NCBI GenBank assembly: GCA_015548865.1
Contig: JADMXW010000005.1
Span: 124,001-188,000 of the forward strand
From: Serratia marcescens
GTDB lineage: Bacteria > Pseudomonadota > Gammaproteobacteria > Enterobacterales > Enterobacteriaceae
Reading direction: 5' to 3'
Length of the DNA stretch: 64,000 nt
Below are positions 18,411 to 28,808 of the stretch, piece after piece. The notes under the pieces were generated by a model. That model saw only the letters and a program-made list of their open reading frames with translations. It was not told the origin of the DNA and searched no databases. Within the stretch, counting starts at the first letter, position 1. The number at the start of each line of letters is the position of its first letter. A program made the position numbers and the translations under genes.

Positions 18411-19370
18411 TCACATCAGACGGGCAAAACCGTCACGGATTTCCTGTTCTGGCAATTCCAGTCCGATAAAGACCATGATGCAGCCGCGCTTTTCTTCTGG
18501 CAGCCACTCTCTGTCCCAATCCGCACTGTACAGGCGCTGAACCCCCTGAAACAGCAGTCGGCGATCGTCACCTTTAATGGCAAGTATGCCCTTATAACGC
18601 AGCAGGTTATCGGCATATTTGAGTAAGAAGCCTTCCATCACGTCGGAAACCGCCGCGAAATCCACCGCATGATCCAGCTCCACGACGATAGACTCCACGT
18701 TGTTCTGCTGCGGTGCCACGAAACGGAACAGCGGCGCTTTCACCGTCAGCTTGTCGTTAAGCATAAAGCCATCAACGTTGAACAACAGGCCGAGATCGAT
18801 CTCGCCGTTGACCACAGTGTAAATCGGCGCGCGCGCATTAATACGCTGCAAGCGCTGTAGCAATGCGTCATCCTGACCTGCCACATCGGTTTTGGTCAGC
18901 AAGATGCGATCGGCGTAACCAATTTGCGATTGCGCAATGGTGAACTGATCGAGCTGTTGCTGTGCGTGCACCGCATCCACCAGCGTGATGATGCCATCCA
19001 GCATAAAGCGTTCGCAAATCAGCTCATTGGAGAAAAAAGTTTGAGTGATCGGGCCGGGGTCCGCCATGCCGGTGCACTCAATCACGACGTGATCGAAATC
19101 CAGAGCACCTTTATCAATACCATCCACCAGATCGAGCAGCGCATCAGCCAACTCATTAGCGCGGGTACAGCAGATACAACCGTTGCTGAGCGTGGTAATG
19201 GTGCTGGCACGTTCGCCAATCAGCGCATCATCAATCGGCACCTCGCCGAACTCATTCTCAATAACGGCAATTTTATAACCATGGTCGGCATTGAGAATAT
19301 GCCGGAGTAGGGTGGTTTTACCTGCCCCAAGAAACCCGGACAGAATGGTGACATGAATTGGCTGCGTCAT
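18411..19370 (-). CDS. yjiA: COG0523 GTPase YjiA
   Basis: 319 residues; E. coli YjiA is 318. It is a G3E-family GTPase that binds transition metals. Visible motifs are the P-loop SGFLGAGKTTLL (about 11-22), the metal-binding GCICC at about 64-68, VIECTGMADPGP, and the base-recognition LTKTDV. The C-terminal CobW_C domain is present (DRRLLFQGVQRLYSADW). It is the last gene of the btsT-yjiX-yjiA cluster, 45 bases after yjiX, the same order as in E. coli. Confidence 0.95.
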   Translation of the reverse strand: MTQPIHVTILSGFLGAGKTTLLRHILNADHGYKIAVIENEFGEVPIDDALIGERASTITTLSNGCICCTRANELADALLDLVDGIDKGALDFDHVVIECTGMADPGPITQTFFSNELICERFMLDGIITLVDAVHAQQQLDQFTIAQSQIGYADRILLTKTDVAGQDDALLQRLQRINARAPIYTVVNGEIDLGLLFNVDGFMLNDKLTVKAPLFRFVAPQQNNVESIVVELDHAVDFAAVSDVMEGFLLKYADNLLRYKGILAIKGDDRRLLFQGVQRLYSADWDREWLPEEKRGCIMVFIGLELPEQEIRDGFARLM

Positions 19371-19415
19371 CGCGGCTCCTGATAATAATGTGTTTTCTTC
19401 CTGTGCTGAACGAGG

Positions 19416-19619
19416 TTAACAGCAGCGCATACCGCCTTTGCCATCGCCACCGTAGCGGGCCTGTTGCCGCTCACGGAAGAACTCTTCGTAGGTCATCGGT
19501 GGTTGATCGGGATGGTTGGTCTGCATATGCTGGACATAGGTTTCATAGTCCGGAATCCCAATCAGCATACGCGCTGCCTGTCCCAAATACTTTCCTGCTT
19601 TGCCAAGGTTGCCAAACAT
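19416..19619 (-). CDS. yjiX: YbdD/YjiX small protein
   Basis: 67 residues: [20 protein letters not shown] followed by [12 protein letters not shown], with a charged C-terminus containing [12 protein letters not shown]. This is the YbdD/YjiX family (DUF466) that always follows CstA/BtsT-type pyruvate carriers. The role is unsettled; members are thought to influence carrier activity. It sits between btsT and yjiA on the same strand. Confidence 0.95.
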   Translation of the reverse strand: MFGNLGKAGKYLGQAARMLIGIPDYETYVQHMQTNHPDQPPMTYEEFFRERQQARYGGDGKGGMRCC

Positions 19620-19644
19620 CGCTGGTCTCCTAAAAAATCACCCT

Positions 19645-19850
<206 letters not shown>

Positions 19851-19916
19851 GGGGTATGGCGACTCGTCATCTTTACCGCCACACTTTGCGGCGGTAAAGA
19901 TGCGGGCATTTGCGTA

Positions 19917-22070
19917 TCAGTGACCGTTAGAGATCTTCACGCCACCAGCCGGAACCGGCACATAATCGGTTTCGCCATCGGTACGCTTATCTTCATGACG
20001 CGCTTCAATCGCCACTTTCACACCGTAAGCAATGATGCTGTACACCACGAACAGGAACAGGATGCTCAGACCTGCGTTGGTGTAGTTATTGATCACGATG
20101 TGGTTCATGTTGGCAATCTGCTGCGCACTCAGATCGGCGCCACCCTCAGCAATCTTCTGTTTAAACATGTTTGCCATGTAGAAGAAGCCTTCCAGTTGCG
20201 GGTTGTCGCTAAACAGTTTCAGGCCCAGCGCCCAGGTGGTACAGATCAGCAGCCACACAGCAGGCACTACGGTGACCCAAATGTACTGAGCGCGTTTCAT
20301 CTTGATCAGTACAACCGTACCCAGCACCAGCGCCACAGCAGCCAGCATCTGGTTAGAGATACCGAACAACGGCCACAGGCTCTTCACGCCGCCCAGCGGA
20401 TCGACCACACCTTGATACAGTAGGTAACCCCAGAGACCAACGCAGCCCGCTGTACCGATGATACCCGCAACCAGTGAATCGGTTTTCTTCAGGAACGGTA
20501 CGAAGTTACCCAACAGATCTTGCAGCATGAAGCGGCCAGAACGGGTGCCTGCGTCCAGAGCCGTCAGGATAAACAGCGCTTCGAACAGGATACCGAAGTG
20601 ATACCAGAAGCCCATATTGGCACCAGGAATAATCTGGTGGAATACGTGCGCAATACCTACTGCCAGCGTCGGTGCACCACCTGCGCGGTTCAGTATAGAA
20701 GGTTCGCCGATATCTTTTGCCGTCTGCATGATCTGCTCAGGAGAGATAACAAAACCCCAGGAGCTAACGGTCGCGGCAGCGTGCGCAGAGACTTCTTGCA
20801 ACTGCGCCATGATCATCGGCGCATCTGCCGTGCCCAACTGGTGCAGGTTAGGCATGGTGATGCCCAATGCAGCCGGCGGGGTGTTCATGGCAAAGTAGAG
20901 ACCCGGTTCAATGATGGACGCGGCTACCAGAGCCATGATCGCAACAAAGGATTCCATCAGCATCGCGCCATAACCGATAAAGCGCGCATCATTTTCATTC
21001 GCCAGCAGTTTCGGCGTAGTACCGGAAGCAATCAGCGCATGGAAACCAGACACTGCACCACACGCGATGGTGATAAACAAGAACGGGAACAGAGTGCCTT
21101 TCCATACTGGACCGGTGCCGTCAACGAACTGGGTCACCGCTGGCATTTTCAAATCCGGACTCAGGATCACGATACCGATGGCTAAGCCAACGATAACGCC
21201 GATTTTCAGGAAGGTAGCTAGGTAGTCGCGCGGTGCCAGAATCAACCAAACCGGCAGCAGAGCAGAAACAAAGGCATAACCCACCAACGTAAAGGTAATG
21301 GTGGTGTCTTTAAAGGTTAATGCTGGGCCCCAGTACGGGTCGTGAGCAACCACGCCACCAAACCAGATAGCCATTACCAGCAGCACGATACCGATCACGG
21401 AAACTTCCGCTACACGGCCCGGGCGCAGGTAACGCATGTAGATACCCATAAACAGCGCAATCGGCACCGTAGAACATACAGTGAATACGCCCCACGGGCT
21501 TTCTGCCAGTGCTTTCACCACGATCAACGCCAACACCGCCAGGATGATGATCATGATCAGGAAGCAGCCGAACAGCGCGATGGTGCCTGGAATCGGCCCC
21601 AGTTCTTTCTTGACCATTTCCCCCAGCGACGCACCGTTACGACGAACGGAGAGGAACAGCACCATGAAATCCTGCACGGCACCGGCCAGTACTACCCCTG
21701 CCAGCAGCCATAGTGTGCCCGGCAAGTAACCGACCTGCGCTGCCAGCACCGGCCCTACCAACGGGCCTGCGCCTGCGATAGCCGCAAAATGGTGACCGAA
21801 CAGAACGTTACGGTTGGTGGGCACATAGTTCAGGCCATCGTTGTTAACCACCGCCGGCGTAGCGCGGGTTGGATCCAACTGCATGACTTTCTGTGCGATA
21901 TAGAGACTGTAGTAGCGATACGCCACCAGATAGACGGACACGGAAGCGACGATAATCCACAGTGCGCTCACATGTTCGCCGCGGCGCAGTGCAACCACGC
22001 CAAGGCAAGATGCCCCGATGACGGCAAGCATCACCCAGGGAATGTGTTTGAGTATGGTACTGCTTTTCAT
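19917..22070 (-). CDS. btsT: Pyruvate/H+ symporter BtsT (CstA family)
   Basis: 717 residues from the ATG at 22070, which has AGGATG upstream and gives MKSSTILKHIPWVM, aligned with E. coli BtsT (716). Many membrane segments are visible. Long stretches match the E. coli protein by eye, for example LRRGEHVSALWIVVASVSVYLVAYRYYSLYIAQK and FGHHFAAIAGAGPLVGPVLAAQ (the CstA signature). It imports pyruvate; in E. coli it is induced by the BtsS/BtsR system when pyruvate is present. No btsSR genes are in the window. The C-terminus DYVPVPAGGVKISNGH is intact. Confidence 0.96.
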   Translation of the reverse strand: MKSSTILKHIPWVMLAVIGASCLGVVALRRGEHVSALWIIVASVSVYLVAYRYYSLYIAQKVMQLDPTRATPAVVNNDGLNYVPTNRNVLFGHHFAAIAGAGPLVGPVLAAQVGYLPGTLWLLAGVVLAGAVQDFMVLFLSVRRNGASLGEMVKKELGPIPGTIALFGCFLIMIIILAVLALIVVKALAESPWGVFTVCSTVPIALFMGIYMRYLRPGRVAEVSVIGIVLLVMAIWFGGVVAHDPYWGPALTFKDTTITFTLVGYAFVSALLPVWLILAPRDYLATFLKIGVIVGLAIGIVILSPDLKMPAVTQFVDGTGPVWKGTLFPFLFITIACGAVSGFHALIASGTTPKLLANENDARFIGYGAMLMESFVAIMALVAASIIEPGLYFAMNTPPAALGITMPNLHQLGTADAPMIMAQLQEVSAHAAATVSSWGFVISPEQIMQTAKDIGEPSILNRAGGAPTLAVGIAHVFHQIIPGANMGFWYHFGILFEALFILTALDAGTRSGRFMLQDLLGNFVPFLKKTDSLVAGIIGTAGCVGLWGYLLYQGVVDPLGGVKSLWPLFGISNQMLAAVALVLGTVVLIKMKRAQYIWVTVVPAVWLLICTTWALGLKLFSDNPQLEGFFYMANMFKQKIAEGGADLSAQQIANMNHIVINNYTNAGLSILFLFVVYSIIAYGVKVAIEARHEDKRTDGETDYVPVPAGGVKISNGH

Positions 22071-22659
22071 AAGACATCCTTCAGGCAAATTAAGTCTTAA
22101 TGGTCTGTTTTTTAATCTTTATCGAACAATATCGAGTATCCACCACGCCGTTGGCGTCCATGTCGGACAAGGCAGGAATCGTTGACTGTGTGGGGTGTGG
22201 TGATGGCGGGACGATACGGTAATGCGCGCGAGCGCGCAGAAGCAATTTGTATCGACGGCGGCATAGCGTATTAAGCGGTGAGAATTACGTGCTAAGCGGT
22301 TGGGGAAAAATGCAGCATCAGGCTCGCAGTGCCAAACTCAGTGCAAAAGCGACAGAGGGACATTGATACAAGAGAAAGCAAAATATGGAGCTAAATGCAT
22401 ATACCCAAAAATAATTCGCATTGCAGGACAAAACGTTAACGTATTAAACAGCGCTTGCACTGGCCCGCTGGGGAAATCTCAGGATGAGACTCATTCATCC
22501 CGAATCACTTACTCAGCTAAATGATTCTGGTAACAAATCTGCCAGAAGCAGATTTGAACGCCACGCTATGGGATGACACGACAGGCTTGCCGCTTGACTG
22601 CAATTTACGTTTTTCCAACAGAAGAAAAGCGGCATAAGCACATCGAGTATGAGGATTCG
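22071..22659. other. Intergenic region upstream of btsT with a repeat copy
   Basis: About 590 bases without a convincing gene. The right half holds a copy of the palindromic repeat (22397-22570). The first 300 bases should carry the btsT promoter and regulator sites; no certain BtsR or CRP site was recognised. A short plus-strand reading frame around 22300-22524 is mostly repeat DNA and is not called. Confidence 0.5.
22397..22570. repeat. Palindromic intergenic repeat, copy 2 (right end lost)
   Basis: Starts GCATATACCC, then AATAATTCGCATTGCAGG, an AAAACGTTAACGT segment, and the AAATCTGCC...GCAGATTTGAACGCC hairpin. The closing GGGTATA arm is missing, so this copy is truncated. It shares the GACAAAACGTTAAC insert with the copy at 40964. 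Confidence 0.7.
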
Positions 22660-23571
22660 TTAAGAGGCACTACGTGCCAACAAAGCAAGACGTCCGCCAA
22701 ACACGTTGACCAACAGTCCTACCATGATCAGCAACGCACCCGCTACCTGAAGCAGGGTCATGTGTTCGTCAAGAAACAGCGCAGCACTCAGCATGCCGAA
22801 CACCGGTACCAACAACGTCAACGGTGCGACACGCCAGGTTTCATAACGTCCTAGCAAGCTGCTCCAGATACCAAATCCCATGATGGTAGCAATAAAGGCC
22901 AGATAACCCAGCGCCAGTATCGTGGCCATATGAATGTTGGTCAGGCTGGCAGCAATCGCTTCCTGACCGTCGAACAACCAGGAGCAAAGGAAGAACGGCC
23001 CAATGGGCACCAGCGCACTCCACACCACCAGCGACATCACATTCAAACCCGCACCGTGGCGACTCATGATGACTTTGTTACTGATATTACCGAATGCCCA
23101 AGAGAGCGCACCGCCTAACGTCAGCAGCATCGTGAGCAACGTCAGCCCAGTGGTGGTCTGATTCAACATGCCGCCTTCCGCCAACACAAACATGCCGAGT
23201 GTGGCAATGGCAATGCCAAGGAAATGGTTCCAACGTAAGGCTTCACCCAGTAGCAACGCCCCCAGCAACAGGGTGAAAAAACCTTGTGCTTGTAGCACCA
23301 GCGAAGCAATACCCGCAGGCATGCCAAGTTTTATCGCCAGAAACAGAAAGGCAAACTGGCCGAAGCTGATGGTCATGCCATAGGCGACCAACCAGCGCAG
23401 AGGTAAGCGCGGGCGCGGCACAATAAAAATGGCAGGCAGCGCTACCAGTGTAAAACGAAGTCCCGCCAGCAAAAACGGTGGCATCCCCTGCAAACCGACT
23501 TTGATGACCACAAAATTAACGCCCCAGGCAACCACCACGAACAGCGCCAACAGCCAATCTTTTACTGACAT
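22660..23571 (-). CDS. eamA: EamA-family exporter (O-acetylserine/cysteine type)
   Basis: 303 residues with ten membrane segments in two EamA repeats. WGVNFVVIKVGLQGMPPFLLAGLRF and GRYETWRVAPLTLLVPVFGM match E. coli EamA (YdeD, 299 residues), which exports O-acetylserine and cysteine metabolites from the cytoplasm. Length and order of segments fit. It is monocistronic, with a long AT-rich region upstream that is shared with the divergent short-chain dehydrogenase. Substrate range is inferred from the E. coli homologue. Confidence 0.88.
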   Translation of the reverse strand: MSVKDWLLALFVVVAWGVNFVVIKVGLQGMPPFLLAGLRFTLVALPAIFIVPRPRLPLRWLVAYGMTISFGQFAFLFLAIKLGMPAGIASLVLQAQGFFTLLLGALLLGEALRWNHFLGIAIATLGMFVLAEGGMLNQTTTGLTLLTMLLTLGGALSWAFGNISNKVIMSRHGAGLNVMSLVVWSALVPIGPFFLCSWLFDGQEAIAASLTNIHMATILALGYLAFIATIMGFGIWSSLLGRYETWRVAPLTLLVPVFGMLSAALFLDEHMTLLQVAGALLIMVGLLVNVFGGRLALLARSAS

Positions 23572-23861
23572 TTTATTCCCCAGCGGGTAAGCGATAGCTC
23601 CGCTTGCTCTATTTCATCTTCCTAAAATGAAACATCGCTCACAAAAAAACAAGTAAGCGAATCTTATGACTACAGCATTATTTTCATTGACTGAAAGGGG
23701 GATTATCAACGTTTTAGCAAAGGTCTTTCGCTTATGTGGGGATAAAAAAAGAAAACAAAGTGGCCTACAATGGGGAACGGTTTCCGGTTGGCGGCCGGTT
23801 TTTTGGCCGTCGCTAACGCCGCGCAAGGCACGGCGTCCATTCCTCGGAGGAAGGTTTCTGT
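23572..23861. promoter_or_regulatory. Divergent region between eamA and the SDR gene, with hairpins
   Basis: The 290 bases hold two hairpins just before the SDR gene: CGGCC-GGTTTTTT-GGCCG near 23800, and GCCG...CGGC near 23822-23840. They are followed by the strong ribosome site GGAGGAAGG. The arrangement could be an attenuator, but no known riboswitch pattern was recognised. Confidence 0.4.
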
Positions 23862-24656
23862 ATGAATATTGATCTGTCAGGAAAAACGGCGTTGGTCACC
23901 GCATCCAGCGGCGGCATTGGGTATGCCATTGCAGCAGGGTTGGCGGAAAGCCATGCTGAGGTGATCGTTAATGGCCGAAGTAACGCATCGGTAGAAGCCG
24001 CGTTGTCCCGTTTGCAACAGCAGTTCCCGCAGGCCCGTCTTCGCGGTGCAGTGGCCGATCTGGGCAGTGCCGAAGGGGTAACGGCGCTGCTGGATCAGGT
24101 ACCGTTCATCGACATTCTGGTCAATAACGCCGGTATTTACGGTCCGCGTGATTTCTATGACACCGACGATGCCGTGTGGGAAGACTACTGGCAAACCAAC
24201 GTAATGTCGGGTGTCCGTTTATCGCGCGCTTTCCTGCCGGGCATGGTGGCGAAACAGTGGGGACGGGTGGTATTTATCTCCTCAGAGTCCGCGCGCAACA
24301 TTCCTGCTGATATGATCCACTATGGCGTATCGAAAACGGCGCAGTTGGCGCTGGCTCGCGGGTTGGCAAAACGGGTCGCTGGCTCTGGTGTGACGGTGAA
24401 CAGTGTGTTGCCGGGCCCCACGATTTCCGACGGCTTCGCGACCATGATGCAAGACGAAGTGGCGCGCACCGGTAAATCCCTTGACGTCTTGGCGCGGGAA
24501 TTCGTGATGGCGCATCGCCCCAGTTCGGTTATCCAGCGTGCCGCCAGCGTGGAAGAGGTCGCCAACATGGTGGTCTACATCTGCTCGCAGCAGGCGTCTG
24601 CCACCTCAGGCGCGGCACTGCGCGTCGATGGCGGTGTGGTCGACGATATTCTGTAA
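23862..24656 (+). CDS. Short-chain dehydrogenase/reductase (SDR)
   Basis: 264 residues, classical SDR length. The cofactor motif is TASSGGIGYAIA near residues 13-24, NNAG is at about 89, the catalytic serine lies in FISSES, and YGVSK near 149 supplies the Tyr and Lys. The C-terminus SATSGAALRVDGGVVDDIL is the usual substrate-loop ending. The protein is soluble and NAD(P)-dependent; substrate unknown. It is preceded by a strong Shine-Dalgarno sequence and followed by a perfect terminator-like stem, so it forms its own transcription unit. Confidence 0.9.
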   Translation: MNIDLSGKTALVTASSGGIGYAIAAGLAESHAEVIVNGRSNASVEAALSRLQQQFPQARLRGAVADLGSAEGVTALLDQVPFIDILVNNAGIYGPRDFYDTDDAVWEDYWQTNVMSGVRLSRAFLPGMVAKQWGRVVFISSESARNIPADMIHYGVSKTAQLALARGLAKRVAGSGVTVNSVLPGPTISDGFATMMQDEVARTGKSLDVLAREFVMAHRPSSVIQRAASVEEVANMVVYICSQQASATSGAALRVDGGVVDDIL

Positions 24657-24661
24657 TGAAA

Positions 24662-24690
24662 AGGCCAGGGTATCCCTGGCCTGAGTTTGC
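24662..24690 (+). terminator. Terminator after the SDR gene
   Basis: AGGCCAGGG at 24662-24670 and CCCTGGCCT at 24674-24682 form a perfect 9-bp stem with a 3-base loop, followed by GAGTTTGCT. It separates the convergent SDR gene and dppF. Confidence 0.75.
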
Positions 24691-24713
24691 TACCTTCATG
24701 CAACTCGAATCAT

Positions 24714-25724
24714 TCAGACGATAGAACCTGCTTCATCCCGATCGACGGCAAAGCAGGCAATCAGTTGGTCGCCGTAGGCTTTTAACGTGGGTTGGAACTG
24801 CACGCAGGTATCAAAACGATGCTGGCAACGCGCGTTAAATGCACAGCCCGGCGGCGGGTTCAGTGGACTGGGCAGTTCCCCAATCAGTTTGATACGCTCA
24901 CGGCGCAGTGCCGGGTTCAAGCGTGGCGTCGCTGACAGCAGTGCCTGAGTGTAAGGGTGACGCGGATTATTGAAAATCGCCTCTTTGCTCCCCTTCTCCA
25001 CACAGCGACCCAGATACATCACCATCACTTCATCGGCAATATGCTCGACTACAGACAAATCGTGGGAAATAAACACGTAGGACAAACCTAGCTCTTGCTG
25101 CAGGTCCATCATCAGGTTCAGCACCTGTGCACGCACCGACACGTCCAGCGCGGATACCGGCTCATCGGCAATCACCACATCAGGGTCTAACATCAGACCA
25201 CGCGCAATCGCAATACGCTGGCGCTGGCCGCCAGAGAACATGTGCGGATAGCGGTCATAATGCTCGGTTTTCAGGCCGACTTTCGCCATCATCGACAGTG
25301 CTTTTTCACGACGTTCTGCCTTAGACAGCTCGGTATTGATCAGCAACGGCTCTTCCAGGATTTGCCCCACCTTCTTACGAGGGTTAAGCGATCCGTACGG
25401 ATTCTGAAACACGATCTGGATCTTCTGGCGACGCAATTTCTGCGCAGCAGGATCGGGTTTCAGCAGATCCTGCCCCTGAAAGTAAAGCTCACCCGCAGAC
25501 GGAGTTTCGATCATGGTCAACAAGCGGCCAAGGGTTGATTTACCGCAACCCGATTCCCCCACGACCGCCAGCGTTTTACCACGCTCCAGGGTAAAGGAGA
25601 CACCGTCCAGCGCTTTCACCGCACGCTCGGGGGAAAAGAGCCCTTTTTTGACCGGGTAGTGTTTCTTTAAATCAATCGCCTGCAACAGGTAATGCTGCCC
25701 GGCGGCATTCATACTCTGGCTCAT
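24714..25724 (-). CDS. dppF: Dipeptide ABC transporter ATPase DppF
   Basis: 336 residues. Walker A GESGCGKS, signature [17 protein letters not shown], Walker [12 protein letters not shown] and the C-terminal cysteine cluster region [16 protein letters not shown] are all present. This is one of two ATPases of the dipeptide/haem/ALA importer. Its ATG overlaps the dppD stop by 4 bases. Together the five dpp genes are in the canonical order A-B-C-D-F on the minus strand. Confidence 0.97.
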   Translation of the reverse strand: MSQSMNAAGQHYLLQAIDLKKHYPVKKGLFSPERAVKALDGVSFTLERGKTLAVVGESGCGKSTLGRLLTMIETPSAGELYFQGQDLLKPDPAAQKLRRQKIQIVFQNPYGSLNPRKKVGQILEEPLLINTELSKAERREKALSMMAKVGLKTEHYDRYPHMFSGGQRQRIAIARGLMLDPDVVIADEPVSALDVSVRAQVLNLMMDLQQELGLSYVFISHDLSVVEHIADEVMVMYLGRCVEKGSKEAIFNNPRHPYTQALLSATPRLNPALRRERIKLIGELPSPLNPPPGCAFNARCQHRFDTCVQFQPTLKAYGDQLIACFAVDRDEAGSIV

Positions 25725-26701
25725 GCGACGGGCCTCCCCTCATCATCGAGCGGTGTATGACATTTCACCTGACGGCCCGGAATGTCACGCAATTCGGGCT
25801 CTGCTTCGCGACAGAGCGCACTGGCATAGGGGCAGCGAGGGTTAAGCAAGCAGCCCAACGGTCGGTCATATTTACCCGGCACCACGCCGGGCAACGAGGC
25901 CAAACGTGATTTATCTACCGCAAATTCCGGCAACGCACGCAGCAACGCCTGAGTATACGGGTGGCGCGGTGCATGGAAGATATCCGCCGCTTTACCGGAT
26001 TCCACCACCTGACCGGCATACATCACGATAATGTGATGTGCCGCTTCCGCCACCAACGCCAAATCGTGAGTAATCAGGATCAGCGCCATGTTTTCCCGCT
26101 GCTGCAATTCCAGCAGCAGTTCAATGATCTGCGCCTGAATGGTCACATCCAGTGCGGTCGTCGGCTCATCGGCAATCAGCAGTTTGGGCCGACACGCAAT
26201 GGCCATCGCGATCATCACGCGTTGGCTCATCCCGCCTGAAAGTTGGTGCGGATACACGTCTAACCGCGAAGCCGGATCGGGAATCCCTACCTGTGTCAGC
26301 AAATCGATAGCACGCTGATAGCGCGTTTTACGATTCCCTCCCTGATGTACCTTGATGGCTTCCATAATCTGGTAGCCCACGGTGTAACAGGGGTTAAGGC
26401 TTGTCATCGGGTCTTGAAATATCATCGCGACTTCAGAACCGACCAATTGACGCCGCTCTTTTTCCGAAATGCTTTTCAAATCACGCTGGTTGAACTCCAG
26501 CTTGTCTGCCATCACCTTGCCGGGGAAGTCAATTAACCCCATGATAGCCAGCGAGCTAACCGATTTACCGGAGCCCGATTCGCCGACAATGCCGACCACC
26601 TGCCCTTGTTCTACTTTGTAGCTGATACGGTCAACGGCACGAAACGGGTTATTCCCTTCGCCAAAATGTACCGACAGCTTTTCTACGTTGAGTAATGCCA
26701 T
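25721..26701 (-). CDS. dppD: Dipeptide ABC transporter ATPase DppD
   Basis: 326 residues from the ATG at 26701, giving [16 protein letters not shown], aligned with E. coli DppD (327). The ribosome site GGGGGAAGAG lies upstream; an in-frame ATG at 26746 falls inside dppC and is rejected. Walker [18 protein letters not shown], signature [19 protein letters not shown] and Walker [14 protein letters not shown] are intact, as is the C-terminal [11 protein letters not shown]. It pairs with DppF to energise dipeptide import. Confidence 0.97.
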   Translation of the reverse strand: MALLNVEKLSVHFGEGNNPFRAVDRISYKVEQGQVVGIVGESGSGKSVSSLAIMGLIDFPGKVMADKLEFNQRDLKSISEKERRQLVGSEVAMIFQDPMTSLNPCYTVGYQIMEAIKVHQGGNRKTRYQRAIDLLTQVGIPDPASRLDVYPHQLSGGMSQRVMIAMAIACRPKLLIADEPTTALDVTIQAQIIELLLELQQRENMALILITHDLALVAEAAHHIIVMYAGQVVESGKAADIFHAPRHPYTQALLRALPEFAVDKSRLASLPGVVPGKYDRPLGCLLNPRCPYASALCREAEPELRDIPGRQVKCHTPLDDEGRPVA

Positions 26702-26714
26702 CTCTTCCCCCAGA

Positions 26715-27617
26715 TCACTGCTTGAGTTTGGGGTCGAGAGCGTCACGCAAGCCGTCCCCCATCAAGTTAAACGCCAACACCGCGAGCAGGATCGAAAGTC
26801 CAGGGAAGGTCACGACCCACCAGGCACTTTGCGCAAACTGCAACACGTCGGCCAGCATGGTGCCCCACTCAGGCGTTGGCGGCTGTGCGCCCATACCGAG
26901 GAAACCCAATGCGGCCATGTCGAGAATGGCGTTGGAGAAGCCCAACGATGCTTGCACGATCAGCGGTGCCAAACAGTTGGGGAAGATATTGATGAACATT
27001 TGACGCATCGCACCAGCCCCCGCCACGCGGGAAGCAGTAACGTAATCACGGTTGACCTCGACCAGCACCGCCGCGCGCGTCAGGCGCACATAGTGCGGCA
27101 GCGCCACAAAGGTCAGCGCCAGCGAAGCATTGACGATGGACGGCCCGAAAACCGCTACCAGCACCAACGCTAGCAGCAGGCTGGGCAGTGCCAGCATAAT
27201 GTCGACCACACGCATGATGAGGGTGTCGACTATACCGCCGAAGTAGCCCGCCATCAGCCCGAGTACCACACCCATGATCAGCGACAACACCACTACCAGA
27301 CAGCCGACCAGCAGCGACAGGCGTGCACCGTACATCAAACGAGAAAGAATATCGCGGCCCACATCGTCGGTACCAAGAATGAACTGCCAGCTACCGCCTT
27401 CCTGCCACACCGGCGGACGCAGCAATGCGTCGCGGAACTGCTCTGCGGGCGCGTGCGGCGCCAACACATTGGCACCGATGGCGATAATAAACATCAGTGT
27501 GACGTACACCAGGCCCACGACGGCGCCTTTGTTACGTTTAAAGTAATGCCAGAATTCCTGTAACGGGGTCATCGGCACGGGCGCATTATCAACAGCCGGT
27601 TCAGTGACTTGAGTCAT
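26715..27617 (-). CDS. dppC: Dipeptide ABC transporter permease DppC
   Basis: 300 residues, the same as E. coli DppC. A cytoplasmic N-terminal segment ([22 protein letters not shown]) is followed by six membrane segments. The EAA loop is [33 protein letters not shown]. The C-terminus [16 protein letters not shown] is the family ending. It forms the membrane channel with DppB, 14 bases downstream of dppB and 13 bases before dppD. Confidence 0.97.
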   Translation of the reverse strand: MTQVTEPAVDNAPVPMTPLQEFWHYFKRNKGAVVGLVYVTLMFIIAIGANVLAPHAPAEQFRDALLRPPVWQEGGSWQFILGTDDVGRDILSRLMYGARLSLLVGCLVVVLSLIMGVVLGLMAGYFGGIVDTLIMRVVDIMLALPSLLLALVLVAVFGPSIVNASLALTFVALPHYVRLTRAAVLVEVNRDYVTASRVAGAGAMRQMFINIFPNCLAPLIVQASLGFSNAILDMAALGFLGMGAQPPTPEWGTMLADVLQFAQSAWWVVTFPGLSILLAVLAFNLMGDGLRDALDPKLKQ

Positions 27618-27631
27618 CTTCGCCTCTCCCC

Positions 27632-28651
27632 TTATTTCTTGTGACGTATGCGTGGATTCACCACGCCGTACAACAGATCGACCAGCAGGTTGACCAGAAT
27701 GATCATGGTCGCCACCAGCAGCACGCCCCCTTGCACCACCGGATAGTCGCGGCGTTGCAGCGCATCAATCAACCAACGCCCCAGTCCAGGCCAGGAGAAG
27801 ATGGTTTCGGTCAGAATCGCCCCTGCCAGCATCGTCCCCACCTGAAGGCCGATAACGGTGACCACCGGCAACATGGCGTTGCGTAGCGCATGCACCACAA
27901 TCACCCGAAGGCGGCTCAACCCTTTGGCACGAGCAGTACGGATGTAATCCTCACCCAGCACTTCCAGCATGGCAGAACGGGTCATACGCACGATCACCGC
28001 CAGCGGAATCGTCCCCAGCACCACGGCAGGCAAAATCATGTGCATCACGGCATCGATAAAATCCCCCGGCTCACCGAAGAACAGGGTATCGATCAGCATA
28101 AAGCCGGTCAGTGGCAGGCTGTCGTCCAGAAACACCGTATCGCTGATACGACCCGAGACGGGCGTCAGATTGAGATTGACCGACACCAGCATGATTAACA
28201 TCATGCCCCACCAGAAAATGGGCATGGAGTAACCCGTCAGCGCCAGGCTAACCGAGGTGTGATCGAAAATAGAACCGCGTTTAACTGCCGCCAGCACGCC
28301 CACAGGAATACCGACAATCACGGCAAAAATCATCGCGCAAACACCCAGTTCCAGGGTGGCCTTAAAGCGCGGCACAAACTCATCCCACACCGGAATGCGG
28401 CTCTTGAGGGAAATACCCAGATCGCCGTGCAGCACACCGTTGATATAGGTGACATATTGCTGCCATAGCGGCTTATCAAGCCCCAGCTCAGCCAGCAGCT
28501 GTGCATGGCGCTCAGGAGAAAGGCCGCGTTCACCCGCCATGATCATCACCGGATCGCCGGGAATCATGTGCACAAAGGCAAACGTCAGTAGGGTAATACC
28601 AATAAACGTTGGGATAACCAGCCCCAAACGCCGGAGTATGAACTGAAACAT
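27632..28651 (-). CDS. dppB: Dipeptide ABC transporter permease DppB
   Basis: 339 residues from the ATG at 28651, giving MFQFILRRLGLVIPTFIGIT, matching E. coli DppB (339). A longer in-frame start at 28708 would add 19 residues not found in the family. The MIPGDPVMIMAGERG periplasmic segment and EAA loop DYIRTARAKGLSRLRVIVVHALRNAMLPVV are present, and it ends LLYGVVNPRIRHKK. It is the first permease gene after dppA. Confidence 0.97.
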   Translation of the reverse strand: MFQFILRRLGLVIPTFIGITLLTFAFVHMIPGDPVMIMAGERGLSPERHAQLLAELGLDKPLWQQYVTYINGVLHGDLGISLKSRIPVWDEFVPRFKATLELGVCAMIFAVIVGIPVGVLAAVKRGSIFDHTSVSLALTGYSMPIFWWGMMLIMLVSVNLNLTPVSGRISDTVFLDDSLPLTGFMLIDTLFFGEPGDFIDAVMHMILPAVVLGTIPLAVIVRMTRSAMLEVLGEDYIRTARAKGLSRLRVIVVHALRNAMLPVVTVIGLQVGTMLAGAILTETIFSWPGLGRWLIDALQRRDYPVVQGGVLLVATMIILVNLLVDLLYGVVNPRIRHKK

Positions 28652-28739
28652 ATCCCGAACTCTCTGTATATAAGTGCCCAGCGGCTCATAGGCTGCCAGG
28701 CTTATCAATGCTCACAGCTAGATTTTTACGGGCACCAAA

Positions 28740-28785
28740 GCCCCGCCCCAAACGCACCAGCAGTACGTTCAGGGCAGGGCCAAGG
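28740..28785 (-). terminator. Stem-loop in the dppA-dppB intergenic region
   Basis: On the minus strand GCCCTGCCC...ACG pairs with CGT...GGGCGGGGC, a long GC-rich stem with one mismatch and a loop of about 11 bases, followed by TTTGG. It probably stabilises the dppA message and reduces read-through into dppBCDF, giving excess binding protein. Confidence 0.6.
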
Positions 28786-28808
28786 TGTCCATGAAATGGC
28801 AGGCTGAA

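Noticed and set aside
20520-21185. Long plus-strand frame opposite btsT
   Set aside because: Antisense to a strongly conserved membrane protein. The product is His/Arg/Gln-rich with no domain.
22300-22524. 74-codon plus-strand frame upstream of eamA
   Set aside because: Largely inside the palindromic repeat.
23666-23872. 68-codon frame just before the SDR gene
   Set aside because: It runs through hairpins and into the SDR start in another phase. It looks like leader DNA, not a gene.
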